This document shows, one piece after another, positions 11,243-22,623 of a stretch of DNA of 64,000 bases; position 1 is the stretch's first letter; each line of letters starts with the position of its first letter. The position numbers were made by a program, and so were the translations under genes. Location: the NCBI GenBank assembly GCA_020744225.1, contig JAGMWG010000017.1, forward strand, positions 124,001 through 188,000. The letters run 5' to 3'. The notes under the pieces are model-generated. The model saw only the letters and a program-made list of their open reading frames with translations, was not told the origin of the DNA and did not search any database. Origin of the DNA: Paraphoma chrysanthemicola (Eukaryota; Ascomycota; Dothideomycetes; Pleosporales; Phaeosphaeriaceae).

Positions 11243-12246
11243 GGACATCGAATTCTATTTGCGTTGGTTTCCTTGCGGAAGCAAACTATATATTATGTGT
11301 CTTGTATGAGTTATTGGAGTTGTTTGTCATCATTGATGGCCTAGACTGATGTTCTAGAGTCTTCTTAAACACATTGGTCGTGTGAGGCTGGTTATTGTTA
11401 GGATAGCAGGACAATTCAGTGCATTCGAGTCTACGTAGTGTGAAGGAGGTGTATTATGCTATAAGATAGACAAATCGCTACCTCTGTAGCTCCTCGTACC
11501 TTTAGGTTATATAGAGTGGGGTAAGCCACGTGTCAGGTGCTTATGATTGCCCCTGTCGTGCCCTTGGTCTGACAGTTATCATGTGGTTATGTGTATATTG
11601 AAGATCAGAGAAATCCGTGTAGAACGTGTAGAACAGTTCTTCGAGCCTTCAGGCTCTAGTTGCACAACCTACCGGTGGCAGTGGTAGAGTACTACCGGCT
11701 TGAAAGGCACGCCTACCTGCACGTTAGCATCTTTCATGGGATACTCGTAAAGGCCTTCGCGTGTGTTCAAGTCTTTAGCAAAACCTCGACTACATCCTAA
11801 GAGCCTCTAGGCTGCCACATTAAGGATTCCTTACTACTCTCGTGGCGTACGAGTATATCCGCGCGGCACTGAAGATGACATTCATGTTTTCTCCTCGGAG
11901 ATGGAGAGGTGCAATAGTTCGACTTCCTAAGATCTCGTCACAAAATAGTCTAAAGTTGGGCTTTTGATCGACGAAGGTTGACAACAATTTTTACGTCTAT
12001 CAGGCAAACGTTCTGTATTGAATGCTGCTATAGGAGGATTAAACCTTGAGAGGTCATCGTCCATGTACTTACATGCACATCACAATCTTTGTGTATAATA
12101 CCTTGGCTCCACGAAGTCTAGTTGACTTTTCGCAACGATAACACGGTCGATTTTAACCTAAGTGCAGCTCGCTTCATTGACGAGATAAGATATACCATAG
12201 CCTAGTAGAGTCTCGTTACCTGGTCCTTGGCACCAGCGGAGATGAT
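11243..12246. other. Intergenic region, no gene recognised
   Basis: About 1 kb between the converging monooxygenase and quinone reductase genes. It presumably holds both 3' ends. No open frame, RNA gene or repeat was recognised. Confidence 0.6.
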
Positions 12247-13102
12247 CTACGTCTTCTTCCCTGCGACCGCATTGTAGAATACCCTCCCTTGAATCTCAGC
12301 AACTTCAAGTTCCTGAACAGAGGGTTTCCGAGAGCCATCACCACCCTATGTTTAGAATCAGTATAGTTCAATCCGTCGTTGTAACGCAGTAGCATGCGAA
12401 CATACAGCGAATGTACCCGCACCCCATGGACTACCTCCTCGTGGCTCGTTGAGGTTGGAAAGTTGTGGAAATGCGTGCTTGTATCCCAGAGGCACAAAGA
12501 TGAGGCCATGGTGGACAAAGGTACTGATACTGTTCATGATGGTTGACTCTTGACCACCACCCATGGTTCCGGTTGACACGAAAACTCCGATATGCTTTCC
12601 CCAATAACCACCCGACCCCCAAATTCCTCCTGTGCTATCCCAGAAGACCTTCCACTGAGCGGGAAAATTACCAAAGCGCGTGGGTACTCCTATGAGAAAG
12701 CCATCGTACTCAAGAAGCTTGTCTGCCGTTACTTCAGGATACAGAGGCTTTGGGGCGGCCCACATCTTTGTCAGAACTTCGTCTGGAAGCGTCTCGGGAA
12801 TCCTGTTTTTGACTTGTTAGCCGCGTGATCTGATGAAGCTCTCGTATCTCGCTAGGAAAAGATATTGACCTCCATGATCACCTACATGAAGACATCGGCA
12901 GAGCCTCCGGCTGCCTCAACACCTCTCTTCTCGGCCTCCGCCATTTTCTGGATGTGCCCGTACATGGAATACTGAATGAATAGTATCAGCGGATGGTTGA
13001 TCGTACTTTCGAACGGATTACCGCCTCTCAACATCGACGTACGTCAGTACAGGGGCGGCTTACAAAGACAATCGCAATCTTGGGGCTTCCCGTAGAACCC
13101 AT
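12247..13102 (-). CDS. Flavodoxin-fold NAD(P)H:quinone oxidoreductase (WrbA / Alt a 7 type)
   Basis: Four minus-strand exons, 13064-13102, 12886-12971, 12406-12802 and 12247-12345, with introns of 92, 83 and 60 bp, give 206 residues, the normal length for WrbA-type proteins. The N-terminal strand IAIVFYSMYGHI carries the FMN phosphate loop. It is followed by GIEAAGG-like helix residues (here [10 protein letters not shown]). [10 protein letters not shown] and [18 protein letters not shown] are conserved family segments for flavin binding, and SPWGAG with the DGSR-type tail completes the fold. These FMN enzymes reduce quinones by two electrons and protect from oxidative stress. Fungal members include the allergen Alt a 7 and yeast Pst2/Ycp4. 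It points toward the monooxygenase and may belong to the same local module. Confidence 0.9.
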
Positions 13103-16100
13103 TACGAGAGACGAATACTGTAAATGAATGCACGCAGAAAGAAGCAACTCGGAAGTAGGAATTCGTGTTGGGAAGTGAGGCGTCTAAGGTATGCCTGAAG
13201 GTCCACGAACTAGAGTGATTTCATCAAAGACCAGAGCGTGTGTTCAGATGTGATTAAATTGAGCGTATTGAATTTTGAACGACATGATTCCCACATTGCT
13301 TGGGCTTTTGACTAAGGAAGCGGAGAATGCGAAAGCATACACTTCCCACAAAATGAACGGCCTTTTTCCGACCGGCGCTCCTGCACCACAAGATTGATCG
13401 TGTGTCATGACTAGCCCACAATCAAACGCGTGCTTCGAGTTTGGGACTGTCGGATAACGAAGCGTACAATATTCCACGTGCTACGTGATCAACAGCGTGA
13501 GTGGCTATTGTCCGACGGAGGCTCCATACCCCACATTCCCACATCATTAATCTGCGAAGTCCCGTGCCAAGCCTAACAGTAGTCGGGACAGCGTAGCAGT
13601 GAGGTAAGTGCACGAGAATAATCCCCGGTGTGTAGTCTTTGTGTAATCTCTAGACTTCGTCGTTCGCTTACGTATATTTCTCTTCGAATCAGCCTTCATT
13701 CTTCGAATTCACACCCGGAGGGATCGTAATGTCCCATCATTTTAAGTGAAGATGTATCATTCGACCACGTTGCCTGCCACACGCTCTAGCATCGAGCATG
13801 GTGGTTGCAGACCAAGAGCATTCCACAGGATGTGTTTTTCTCATTGGTCTCGTCATCTCATGTGGCTCACAGCATCGACTGGACAGACACGCGATGCTCG
13901 TGGATGCCGCATCACGCACACTTTGAATACTGCTCACCTCAAGATCTGACTGCACTTTGGTATGCCTCGCACGTATGAGTGAAGGCAAATGAACCATGGA
14001 CCGACACAGCTAGATTACCAAAGCTCGAACCTACGGATCATTGGCACATGTGCTAACTAACTCATCTACTATATATGTCTTCAGGCAGTCTACTCACCAT
14101 CAGTAGCGGCACATCGAAGGCTCTGAATTCTCAACAGCTCCTCCTGGGTGCGTACCTTGCAGTTGGCTCGACATGCACTTTGCTTCTGAGTCGGAGTGCG
14201 GGGGCACGCGTTAGCTCGATTGGGTGCCTCGACGTTACATACAATCAAGTCGGGATATAACTTAATGAGCTGGCAAATTTGGTGGTACTGCACCTCGACA
14301 TGTCCAGTGCGACAATCATGCAGACCCTCGCGTGCGTGTAGGGTTTCGTTGTAAACGCTATGATGCACTGAAGTAGCTACTACGTGCGAAATTCGGGTAG
14401 AGTAACTACTAGCACTTAAGAATCGTCACGTTGCGCCTTGTGTAAATATGTGGATGTGGCGAACGAGATGTCCCATTGGAGGTGTTGATGTGCAGTATGT
14501 CCGACTCTCCACAATCGGGCTGGGCTCAAAATGGCCTCAGGAGCTATGCAGGAGCTTAAGCCAGGCGAATGCGCGATTGTGGATCAGTCTGTCAATCGGT
14601 CGTGCCGCCAAACAACGGACCACATAAGACAAGATTGATTTGATTAGCAAGTCTGCTGGGATCATGATCGATGGCACGACGATATATCGGCAACATCCAT
14701 CACGAAATTGACCGTGGCACTGGGTTCTAAGCTGCGGCGTATTGCTTGCGAGGGAATATAATCGGCGGGATGCAAAGTGCTGATTCGTCGACGTTCGTCT
14801 TACCTACTTCTTTGAGCATGGCGAGGGTAGGCATCCACAATTCTGAAGAATGGCTTGCGAGTTCCAAATCGTGATGCAAACAGGCTAAACTGATCACAGT
14901 GAGTGGCTGCCGCTCCAGACAAAGGCGGGCGAGGCTCCAGTCGACTGATAGTTCCGAGACATTCCGTTCGCGGTAGTGTACTGTCCCATTTACGAGGTTA
15001 CGAACATGACACAATCATACAGTGCGTGACCGTGTCCGAAGGATGAGGATGCAGCCGTACAGTGGCTGACTCTGCGTGAGCGGTAAGCGCATTTCTGGCG
15101 GCCAACGGAGGATGCGCCGAGGTGAGATGGCGAATGGTGAATAAAATGTCGTCTAGAATAGACCGTGTATGCTCCAGTCATCGCATGCCGAACGACCGGG
15201 CTCGCCTCGCCTCGCCTCAGACGTGTCAGTCATCAAGGCTCGCTTAGGAAGACATGAAAAGCCTGCGGATGACACGGCTTCGTGCTGCTGAGTGGGAATG
15301 TATGGTGCTATCCGGCGGAAATGGTCACAGTGGTTAGGGGCACCGAATGGACGACCTGGATAACGATAATTCCCACCGTGTTAGTGCGATGCAGTACGCG
15401 TCGAAGAGGGGCGGGACGTATTGGCGGCCAGCGCGCCCTGGAGGCTGTCCAATAATGCTTCCTGTATAGGCATAGCTTGTCTTACGTTTCTGGGGCTGGA
15501 GGGACAGGGCAGCGACTCGCGCTCGTATGGTTGTCCACATCACGCCTCCGGCATCCTTGAAGTAGCTTTGGCCGTCTACGCCGGAATGAGCATCGCCATC
15601 TCCACAATCGCACTCGGTCTGACATGACTGTGGTTGCAAATCCTGCTGCAGGCGGCAACTTTGCGTGTTGCGATGGCGTCGAGATAACCCAAGTTAAATG
15701 CACGGTATGACTGCAGCAAGGTGCGACACTGGGGGTATGCCAGCCATTCAGGCCTTCGTGCAGAACAGCTGAAGGTCTGCATGTTTGGGAGACGCTGCGG
15801 CCATCAATAATGGTGGCCAGTGTGCTGTGCTCACGTGCCGCCGGTCATGGTCCGGGGCTGTAACCATGGCCGAAAGCGAACGCCCCCTCCCGCGAGCCAG
15901 AGGCTAACCCGGGCCGGAAAGCGCGTGTTGCAGCAGTTGTCGTAGCAGCACCTCGCGCCAGATGCTCTGGTGCTGACTTCCGGTGCATTACGTAGACGAC
16001 TGTACGCTGCAGCATTCTGCACACGCCGCCGAGGAAAGTGCGGCCGCCATCCCTGCCGCGGCGCGTCTAATATGATAATCCTTTTAGCAGCACCTCTCTG

Positions 16101-18515
16101 CTGAATGCTCGCAAAGCAGGAAACGCTTGTTCATCCACTCCTCGCCTAACACGGGGAAGTTGCGACTCCCTTGCGTCGCGCGTCCACGGGCACAATCTTG
16201 TCACAGTTCCACGATTAGTGCAGTGCTGGCCTTAATGAGGCGCTCAGCTAAACGCCGAAAAGCAACAATGCTTCATGACACCGCCGCTAGCTCAGGAGGA
16301 GTTTCGCGAACAACGGCATGCAGCAATAATGTGCCCTTTTGCAAGCCTTGGCCCTGGTCCGCAAGACTGGCCTGCAGCATGGTCCAGCAGCCATGCAAGC
16401 ACAAAGGCGTGGGGCATCAATCAAGGCGGGACGAGCGAGGCGCGCAGCGACCTTAAAGCGTGTTTCGCAAGGAGCGCTGAGAAGGCGAATCTGCGGTACA
16501 AGTTGTCTCGACTTGAACGGAAAGATGGGCTGCCTCGTATCTAGCTTCGGGTGTGCAGGACCTTGATTCGCCGCAGGTCTGGCCCTGCGAATGCGTCCAA
16601 GCTACGGGCGGCATGATTGGCACTGTGACCTGTGGAAGATTTTTGCTCTGAGTGGATTCAGATCAGCAGCTCGCTCAGACCTGAGCCTCGCTGGTGTGCA
16701 GGGTACGGGCTCGGTTTTAGCGAACGCAGAAGTCTGCTTTTTGGATGCCTCGGACGGATGCAGCGACACCCAGTCACAGCGCGCGCCCAAAGTCAAACAC
16801 GGCATGGACGGAAATGATGCAGGCGTGGGAAGCCATTCCAGACTCATCTGGTGTCTGGTGATAATCGCTGGACGGGCACCGATCCTTTGCGCTGTCTGGG
16901 AAGCCTGTTGGACGCTATCCAAAGGTTGTTGACCTCAGCCGCTTCCGGCGATTGCTGTGTTCCTCTGGGGAGACGAAACTTTGCAGCATGGTCATGGCAG
17001 AGGGCGTCGGCGTTGGTCGCTGGGGGTGGGGTCTTGTCCTCATCAGCGTGGTCCGCCCGGCGCTCACAATAATCTCGACATCATTTGAGCATGTTGCAGC
17101 CGCACTCGTCCGGGACATGGGTGAATGGATGAGAGAGCGCTACTTGTGTCGTTTGCAGCAACCCCACCGCGGAGAGGGCTCTTGGTGCAGTGGCTTGTAC
17201 CTGAACTGCACCTGAACATGTCCGGTGGGACACCTCCTCCAGCAAATCAACATGCCGAGGACCCCTCCAGACTACTACAGTATGTCGAGACCACCATGAC
17301 CGTCCTCGCAGGATTTGAATTGATTGATTTGCGCTGCCCCTAAAAGACTGCGGACTGGGTGGATCTGCTGTTCCATCGGAGGTGGGAAGGCGCAGTACAC
17401 AATACGGTACGTGAGCGCGGACGCGGCGCAGCTGGACGCTTGGAGTCGCTGGGCCTGGCAAGCAGCAGCGAGACGCCGGATGATGGAATTAAATTATCAC
17501 TTCGCGAGCGCGGCGGCCGCCATCTGACGTGCAGGGCCAGTCGCAGGCTGAGCGGACATGTGCCACCATCCACGCAAGCAGCTGGCAGCGGGCACAGCAA
17601 ACGGGCATCCGCTGCTGCAATCGGCGGTGCTGAGCCGAGCAAAGCAAGACGATCCTGAGTCCTGCAGCGTCTGGCGTGTCTGGCGTCGTCGGCGGCCACC
17701 ACTCACGGGCAGCGCGCGGCGGCCTGGGCGTGGTCGAACACGCCTAAAGCCCCGGCACAGCACAGCATTCTCTTTATGCCTGTGAGAACGGTACGGTAGC
17801 TTTGGCTGCGTGGCTTGGCTCTCGCGTCCGCACCCCGGTCGCGCCTGCTTCGTGTGCGGCGTCCGTGCCTTCCTAGCCCCGTTGTCGTCAGTAGCTGTGA
17901 CTACCGCACTCCTTCTGGTTCTAGGAGTGATCCTAGCCGGGGACCTGCCGCCATCATGAATTATGTCTAGCTATTCACCGTCGAACGGCTCCAAAGCCAT
18001 GCCTGCGCACCACGCGTGTTTGGGCCACTTCCCAAGACAGGCCGCTTCCGCCTCCCTGTCTGCACGCCCATGTACAGGACTTGGTTACAATACACCCATA
18101 CCCACCATCACCAGCACCAGCACCCACACCAGCACCCTCGCTGTCGCTCTCGCTGCCACCGTCGCTGCTCCATCTCTGCCGCTGCCACCCTCACCGTCCC
18201 TTTCGCCTCCCTTCCCATTGTCCATTGTGCCCCATCCATCGCCCTTTCCCTTCCCGCCTCACCACTAGCACCGCTCATTGTGTGTCCCGACCCGGATTGC
18301 ATCACTCGGCAGTACATATTTGCAGTCCTCTCCTTGCTTGCCTCGCCAGCACGCAGCGACAACCGCCCGCACCACCACGCAATGCAGTGAAGGCCTGGAG
18401 CGTGCAAACTCTACGAGCCCGTTGACTTGCTCATGCCCGCCGGCACACGCTGACGTCGACGTCCTGCCTGCCGTCACGCACTCACCGTTGCAGCCTCCTC
18501 TCTCCAGCCATCCAC
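13103..18515. other. Long intergenic region, no supported gene
   Basis: About 5.4 kb in which I recognise no conserved protein, tRNA or repeat. Open frames of 60-125 codons occur on both strands but overlap and lack domain signals. Composition is balanced with no RIP signature. From about 18080 to 18280 the plus strand is pyrimidine-rich with CACCAC/CTCGCTGTC repeats, fitting a long 5' leader for the cyclin gene. A non-coding RNA or a short unrecognised gene is possible. Confidence 0.55.
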
Positions 18516-20430
18516 ATGCTTGAGCTACAGCTGCCGTATCCGATGCCTCACGCTCTTCCCCGGGAGCCTCCCTTCGACTTCTACGCCTCCGCCTCCCGCC
18601 CCGTCTCTAAAGTCGACGCCACGATGCAGCTGCCGATGCCGCGCATGGCCAACGGCCACGAGCTCGACCCGCTCAGGACAGCTCAGCGACCGCCACTTAC
18701 ACCTCCAGAGCTGCCTGGCTCTGCCGTGCGAGTCGTCTCTCTGCCGTCAAACCAAGGTGCTGGACATCACTACGGTTACCAGCTACCCGCAATTGGCAAT
18801 TCAAGAGCCGCCGCGGCCCCAAGAAGTCCGAGCCCACAGCGCGCATACCAGCAACCACCTCAAGAAGTCATCCAAACTCCACGGAAAAAGTGGTCAATTT
18901 CGCCAAACCTGCGAATACCCTCAACAATCAGTACGCCACAAGAAGGCTTGCCGCAATTGGCGGCCGAGGTGAGTGAACATGTCGATGTCACCGGGTTGCC
19001 AAAGCTGACGCTTGCAGGTAACATGCCTGTTTTGGTTCGAAAGTTCGACGACGCTCAAACAGGTGCTTGAGGTAAACTCTTCGCCTCACGCCGTCCAGCC
19101 TCTTGTCCCCGATGCCCATCCTACTATTGGATTCAAGAAATGGGTTGCCACCATCTTGACAACGACTCAGGTGGCGCAGAATGTGATTCTGTTAGCGCTG
19201 TTGTTCATCTACCGGCTAAAACTCACCAACCCCACGGTGAAGGGCAAGCCCGGCAGCGAGTATCGTTTGTTGACAGTGGCCCTCATGCTTGGGAACAAGT
19301 TCCTAGACGACAACACGTATACAAACAAGACTTGGGCGGAGGTTTCTGGTATCTCGGTGCAAGAGGTACATATCATGGAGGTCGAATTCCTCAGTAATAT
19401 GCGATATAGCCTTTTCACGTCGAAAACCCAGTGGGAGGAGTGGCACACAACTCTGGGCAAGTTTGGCACATTTTTCGACCGCGCTTCGAGAGTCCCATCC
19501 ACCGGCGCCATCAGCCCAGTCGGACCTCCAACATCTTCATTGGGAGTGCCTCACAGCTTCGTGCCCTCACCACCCACAGCACAACAGACTTCACCACCAA
19601 CATCGACGTTGTACTCACCCAACCACTTGGCCTTCTCGAATACCCCTCTTCTCCAGCCGCAGGCGACATCTGCCACAGTCTCTCCGATCGGCGCACTGCC
19701 TGAATTAGGCCCTATCGTACGCAAACGAAGCGCCGACTACGGCTCCGAACCGCCCCTCAAACGACAAGCTCACGGCTTTGCTCCTGGACCATACAGCAAT
19801 GCACCTCCAATTCCGACGTTGCAGACTCCCGTGAACCGATCCTTCGAACCTTTGCCATCTGTGAATCGGCTCCCCCCGCTACCGAGTCTCTCAATACCGC
19901 CACCGCAGCAGATGCAGCCTAGCCTTGGAAGGACATGGTCCGACTTGCCACTACCTACTGCCGGCAGCCGATCTATGGCCATGGTCTACCCTCCACCAGT
20001 TCATTGGCCGCAGCCGCCTGTTGGCACGCCAACGTCTATGCCGGCGCCCTCATTCTCAACTACATACGCGTCGAACGCGGACAAGTCACGTCAGATGAGC
20101 CCCTACCCGCCCTCGGCAGGTTCCTCGCCGGTGAGCGCGTCATATCCAACTTCAGCCTCGCGGCAGCTTTCACCGTCACACTTCCTTAATCAGCGCCAGT
20201 CGCCTTACAGGCCAGTCCGCGGCGTTCATACCCTCCTGGTGCCGCCACCCTCGACATCTATGCACAACCCTGCACAAAATATTGCTTATGATCAGATGCA
20301 ATACCAACCCCTGGGTCGGCCTACGACGGACCGACGTACGGGCCTTCTCCCTTACATGGACCGCAATGCATGGCCATCATCGAACCAATTCAACCAGCTG
20401 CCGGCTCCTCAGCAGCCAATTTTTCGGTGA
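18516..20430 (+). CDS. Cyclin-domain protein of the Clg1 / Psl1 type (Pho85-like CDK partner)
   Basis: Two exons, 18516-18968 and 19018-20430, with a 49-bp intron (GTGAGT donor, GCTGAC branch, TGCAG acceptor), give 621 residues. The N-terminal 150 residues are Pro/Ser/Gln-rich. The conserved block begins at TCLFWFES straight after the intron. The cyclin box runs through QNVILLALLFIYRLK, GSEYRLLTVALMLGNKFLDD, NTYTNKTWAEVSGISV and EVEFLSNMRYSLF (about residues 190-300). The remainder is a Pro/Ser/Gln-rich low-complexity tail. Budding-yeast Clg1 and fission-yeast Psl1 bind Pho85-family kinases and act in nutrient response. Here partner and role are inferred from family. The box and its order are clear; the start codon is the first ATG in frame. 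Confidence 0.88.
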
Positions 20431-21202
20431 ATTCTCTTCGAGGTAAACCATCTCGTACCAGCGGGACTGGCAAGTTGCCTCAATTTTCTTTCCCTACATT
20501 GATTATTTGTTTGCTGCGTTTAAGCGTGCATTGCATGGGACGGCGAATTGTGTCCAGCTTCATGCCAGTCGATTGATTTGACTGGCCTCTTCTTTGCACA
20601 ACACAACAGCATGTGCCGGCGTTTATGTATACTAGCCTCTAAGCTGTAGATAGCGAGCAAGTGGAGCGGGCGCATTATAGCAGCCTGGGGCGTCGAGTGA
20701 ACCTCTAGGCTGAACACCAAGCAGGGAATGGGAGGTGCTTGGTGTCTGGTACTCTTCTTAGAATGGCGGATTTCAGCGCACAAATATACGCTCGCAATGG
20801 GGTGTGCCATGGTGTGCCATCTATCCAGATCGCACCCTTGGCAGCAAATCCAAAATGCAAACCTCGGAGTCCTCATCGTGCCCGTGCCAAAGCCAGTGTT
20901 GAGTATGCAACCTCGCTCATTGGCGAGAATTATTTTGCGTGCACCTTCCGCCGTGTTTACCATATGCTCTGGGCAGGTAGAGAGCATGCAACGCTGCTTT
21001 AAGAAGGATCTCATTCGAAGACTGCCCTGCTTGATACCACACAAGGCGTGCCCTAAGTGAGATTCAGAGGACCGCCAATCGGTCAGCCCTACGGCATGCC
21101 AAGACAACGCTCGAGCCGCGGCTTCTGTTCCCAGTCGTCGACAACTTTTCGACATTCATTCTTGCACACTCACCACGCGCGCGCGGCACCACGGGTCAAG
21201 TC
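20431..21202. other. Intergenic region between cyclin and MFAP1 genes
   Basis: About 770 bp. A 211-codon open frame lies on the minus strand (20520-21155), but it has no recognisable domain and overlaps a plus-strand frame of similar quality, so I do not call it. The right end should hold the MFAP1 promoter. Confidence 0.5.
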
Positions 21203-22447
21203 ATGCCGCCACCTAAGTCCAAGAAACTCACGGCACAACCAGTCCGAACGCGTCAATTCGCCGGTAAGCCTGCTGCCGTCGAAGTCGAAGAACGCTCAAG
21301 CTCCGAGTCGGAATCGGAGGATGAACAACCCAAGCAAAAGTCGTTTGCGAGGCCCAAGCCAGCACCCATCGCCTCCTCGTTCCCCAAGGCTGCGCTCAAA
21401 TCGAAGCTCGCCGCTCGGCAGAAATCCGAGGCCGAGCGCAAGGCACTGGAAGACGAGTTTGAAACGGAAAGCGAGGAGGAGGATGGCGACAGAGACAGCG
21501 GAGATGATAGTGATAGTGGCAGTGGCAGTGGCAGTGACAACGACAGCGATGTAGACGAGTCAGATGACGAATCGAGCAGCGAGGAAGAGGCGCCCAGAAA
21601 GTTGCTGCGACCTGTATTTCTGAAGAAGACTGAGCGCAACAAGACTGCCGCAACCACGAAGTCAGCAGATGAGCTCGCAGCAGAGGAGGAGGCTCGGCGG
21701 CAGGAACAGTCACGGGCGCTTGTGCAGGAACAGGTTGAGCAGCGCATAGCAGAGAAGGCTGCCGGGAAGCGGGACTGGGATGATGATGTGGAGGACGCCG
21801 ACATCAATGCCATTGACGACACAGACGGGCTGGATCCGGCTGCCGAGTATGCTGCGTGGAAGCTGCGGGAGTTGAAGCGCATCAAGCGTGAGCGCCTCGC
21901 CATCGAGGAGGCCGAGGCGGAGCGCGCAGAGATCGAGCGACGCCGTAACCTGTCCACCGCCGAGCGCGAAGCCGAGGACCGCGCCTTCATCGAGCAGCAA
22001 AAAGAAGACCGCGCCGATCGTGGCGAGATGCAGTACATGCAGAAGTACTTTCATAAGGGTGCCTTCTTCACCGACGAGCTCAAGGAGCTGGGCGTCGACC
22101 GCCGGAATCTGATGGGAGCCCGCTTCGAAGACCAGACCAATCGCGAGGTGCTGCCAGCGTTCATGCAGATACGTGATATGACGAAGCTGGGTAAGAAGGG
22201 GAGGACGCGCTACAAAGACATGAAGTCCGAGGATACGGGCAAGTGGGGCGATTTTGGCGATGACCGGCCACGCAGAGACAGAGGCGATTTCGGAGTCGAT
22301 GAGCGATTCCGACCCGATTCCTATCAAGGGCGCGACGACCGCGATGGCGCCACTGGGGCCAATGCAAAGCCGCTTGGCGAGAGAAAGAGATTCGCAGAGG
22401 ACAAGGACAGGGACAGCAAGCGACCAAAACTTGACGAGAGGGCTTGA
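21203..22447 (+). CDS. MFAP1: Spliceosomal protein MFAP1 homologue
   Basis: A single exon encodes 414 residues. The N-terminal third is highly charged, with Ser/Glu/Asp-rich acidic runs (about 28-45 and 85-130). Long Glu/Arg/Ala-rich helices follow, probably coiled coil (about 150-270). The conserved C-terminal MFAP1 block begins at Tyr278 (YMQKYFHKGAFF) and includes LMGARFEDQTN, LPAFMQIRDM and GRTRYKDMKSEDT. The tail is Arg/Asp/Lys-rich. MFAP1 is a nuclear component of the spliceosome B complex and associates with Prp38 during activation of pre-mRNA splicing. Length and domain order are normal for fungi. The downstream Atg22 gene converges, with stop codons about 177 bp apart. Confidence 0.92.
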   Translation: MPPPKSKKLTAQPVRTRQFAGKPAAVEVEERSSSESESEDEQPKQKSFARPKPAPIASSFPKAALKSKLAARQKSEAERKALEDEFETESEEEDGDRDSGDDSDSGSGSGSDNDSDVDESDDESSSEEEAPRKLLRPVFLKKTERNKTAATTKSADELAAEEEARRQEQSRALVQEQVEQRIAEKAAGKRDWDDDVEDADINAIDDTDGLDPAAEYAAWKLRELKRIKRERLAIEEAEAERAEIERRRNLSTAEREAEDRAFIEQQKEDRADRGEMQYMQKYFHKGAFFTDELKELGVDRRNLMGARFEDQTNREVLPAFMQIRDMTKLGKKGRTRYKDMKSEDTGKWGDFGDDRPRRDRGDFGVDERFRPDSYQGRDDRDGATGANAKPLGERKRFAEDKDRDSKRPKLDERA

Positions 22448-22623
22448 GGATTGGGACCAAACAATATCATCACCAGTCGCTGGCTTCACATTGGGCGTCT
22501 ACTGGTTCCCACGGCCAGTCCTGGCCATACCCTGCACGTAAAACTCTCAAAGAACTTTTCGCCCTCGAAGCCTAAAGTGACAGGCCTAATACCCTAACAG
22601 GACTTGATAGAATGGCTATCCAC

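Noticed and set aside
11640..11720. A possible tRNA-like stretch (GTGGTAGAGTACTACC)
   Set aside because: It resembles a D-arm only; no matching T-arm box (GGTTCRANTCC) or acceptor stem was found.
16127..17702. Several 90-120 codon frames on both strands
   Set aside because: They overlap one another, show no domain or splice continuity, and fit chance in GC-rich DNA.
20520..21155. A 211-codon minus-strand open frame between the cyclin and MFAP1 genes
   Set aside because: No recognisable domain, overlaps another frame on the plus strand, and covers the probable MFAP1 promoter. It could be real but is unsupported.
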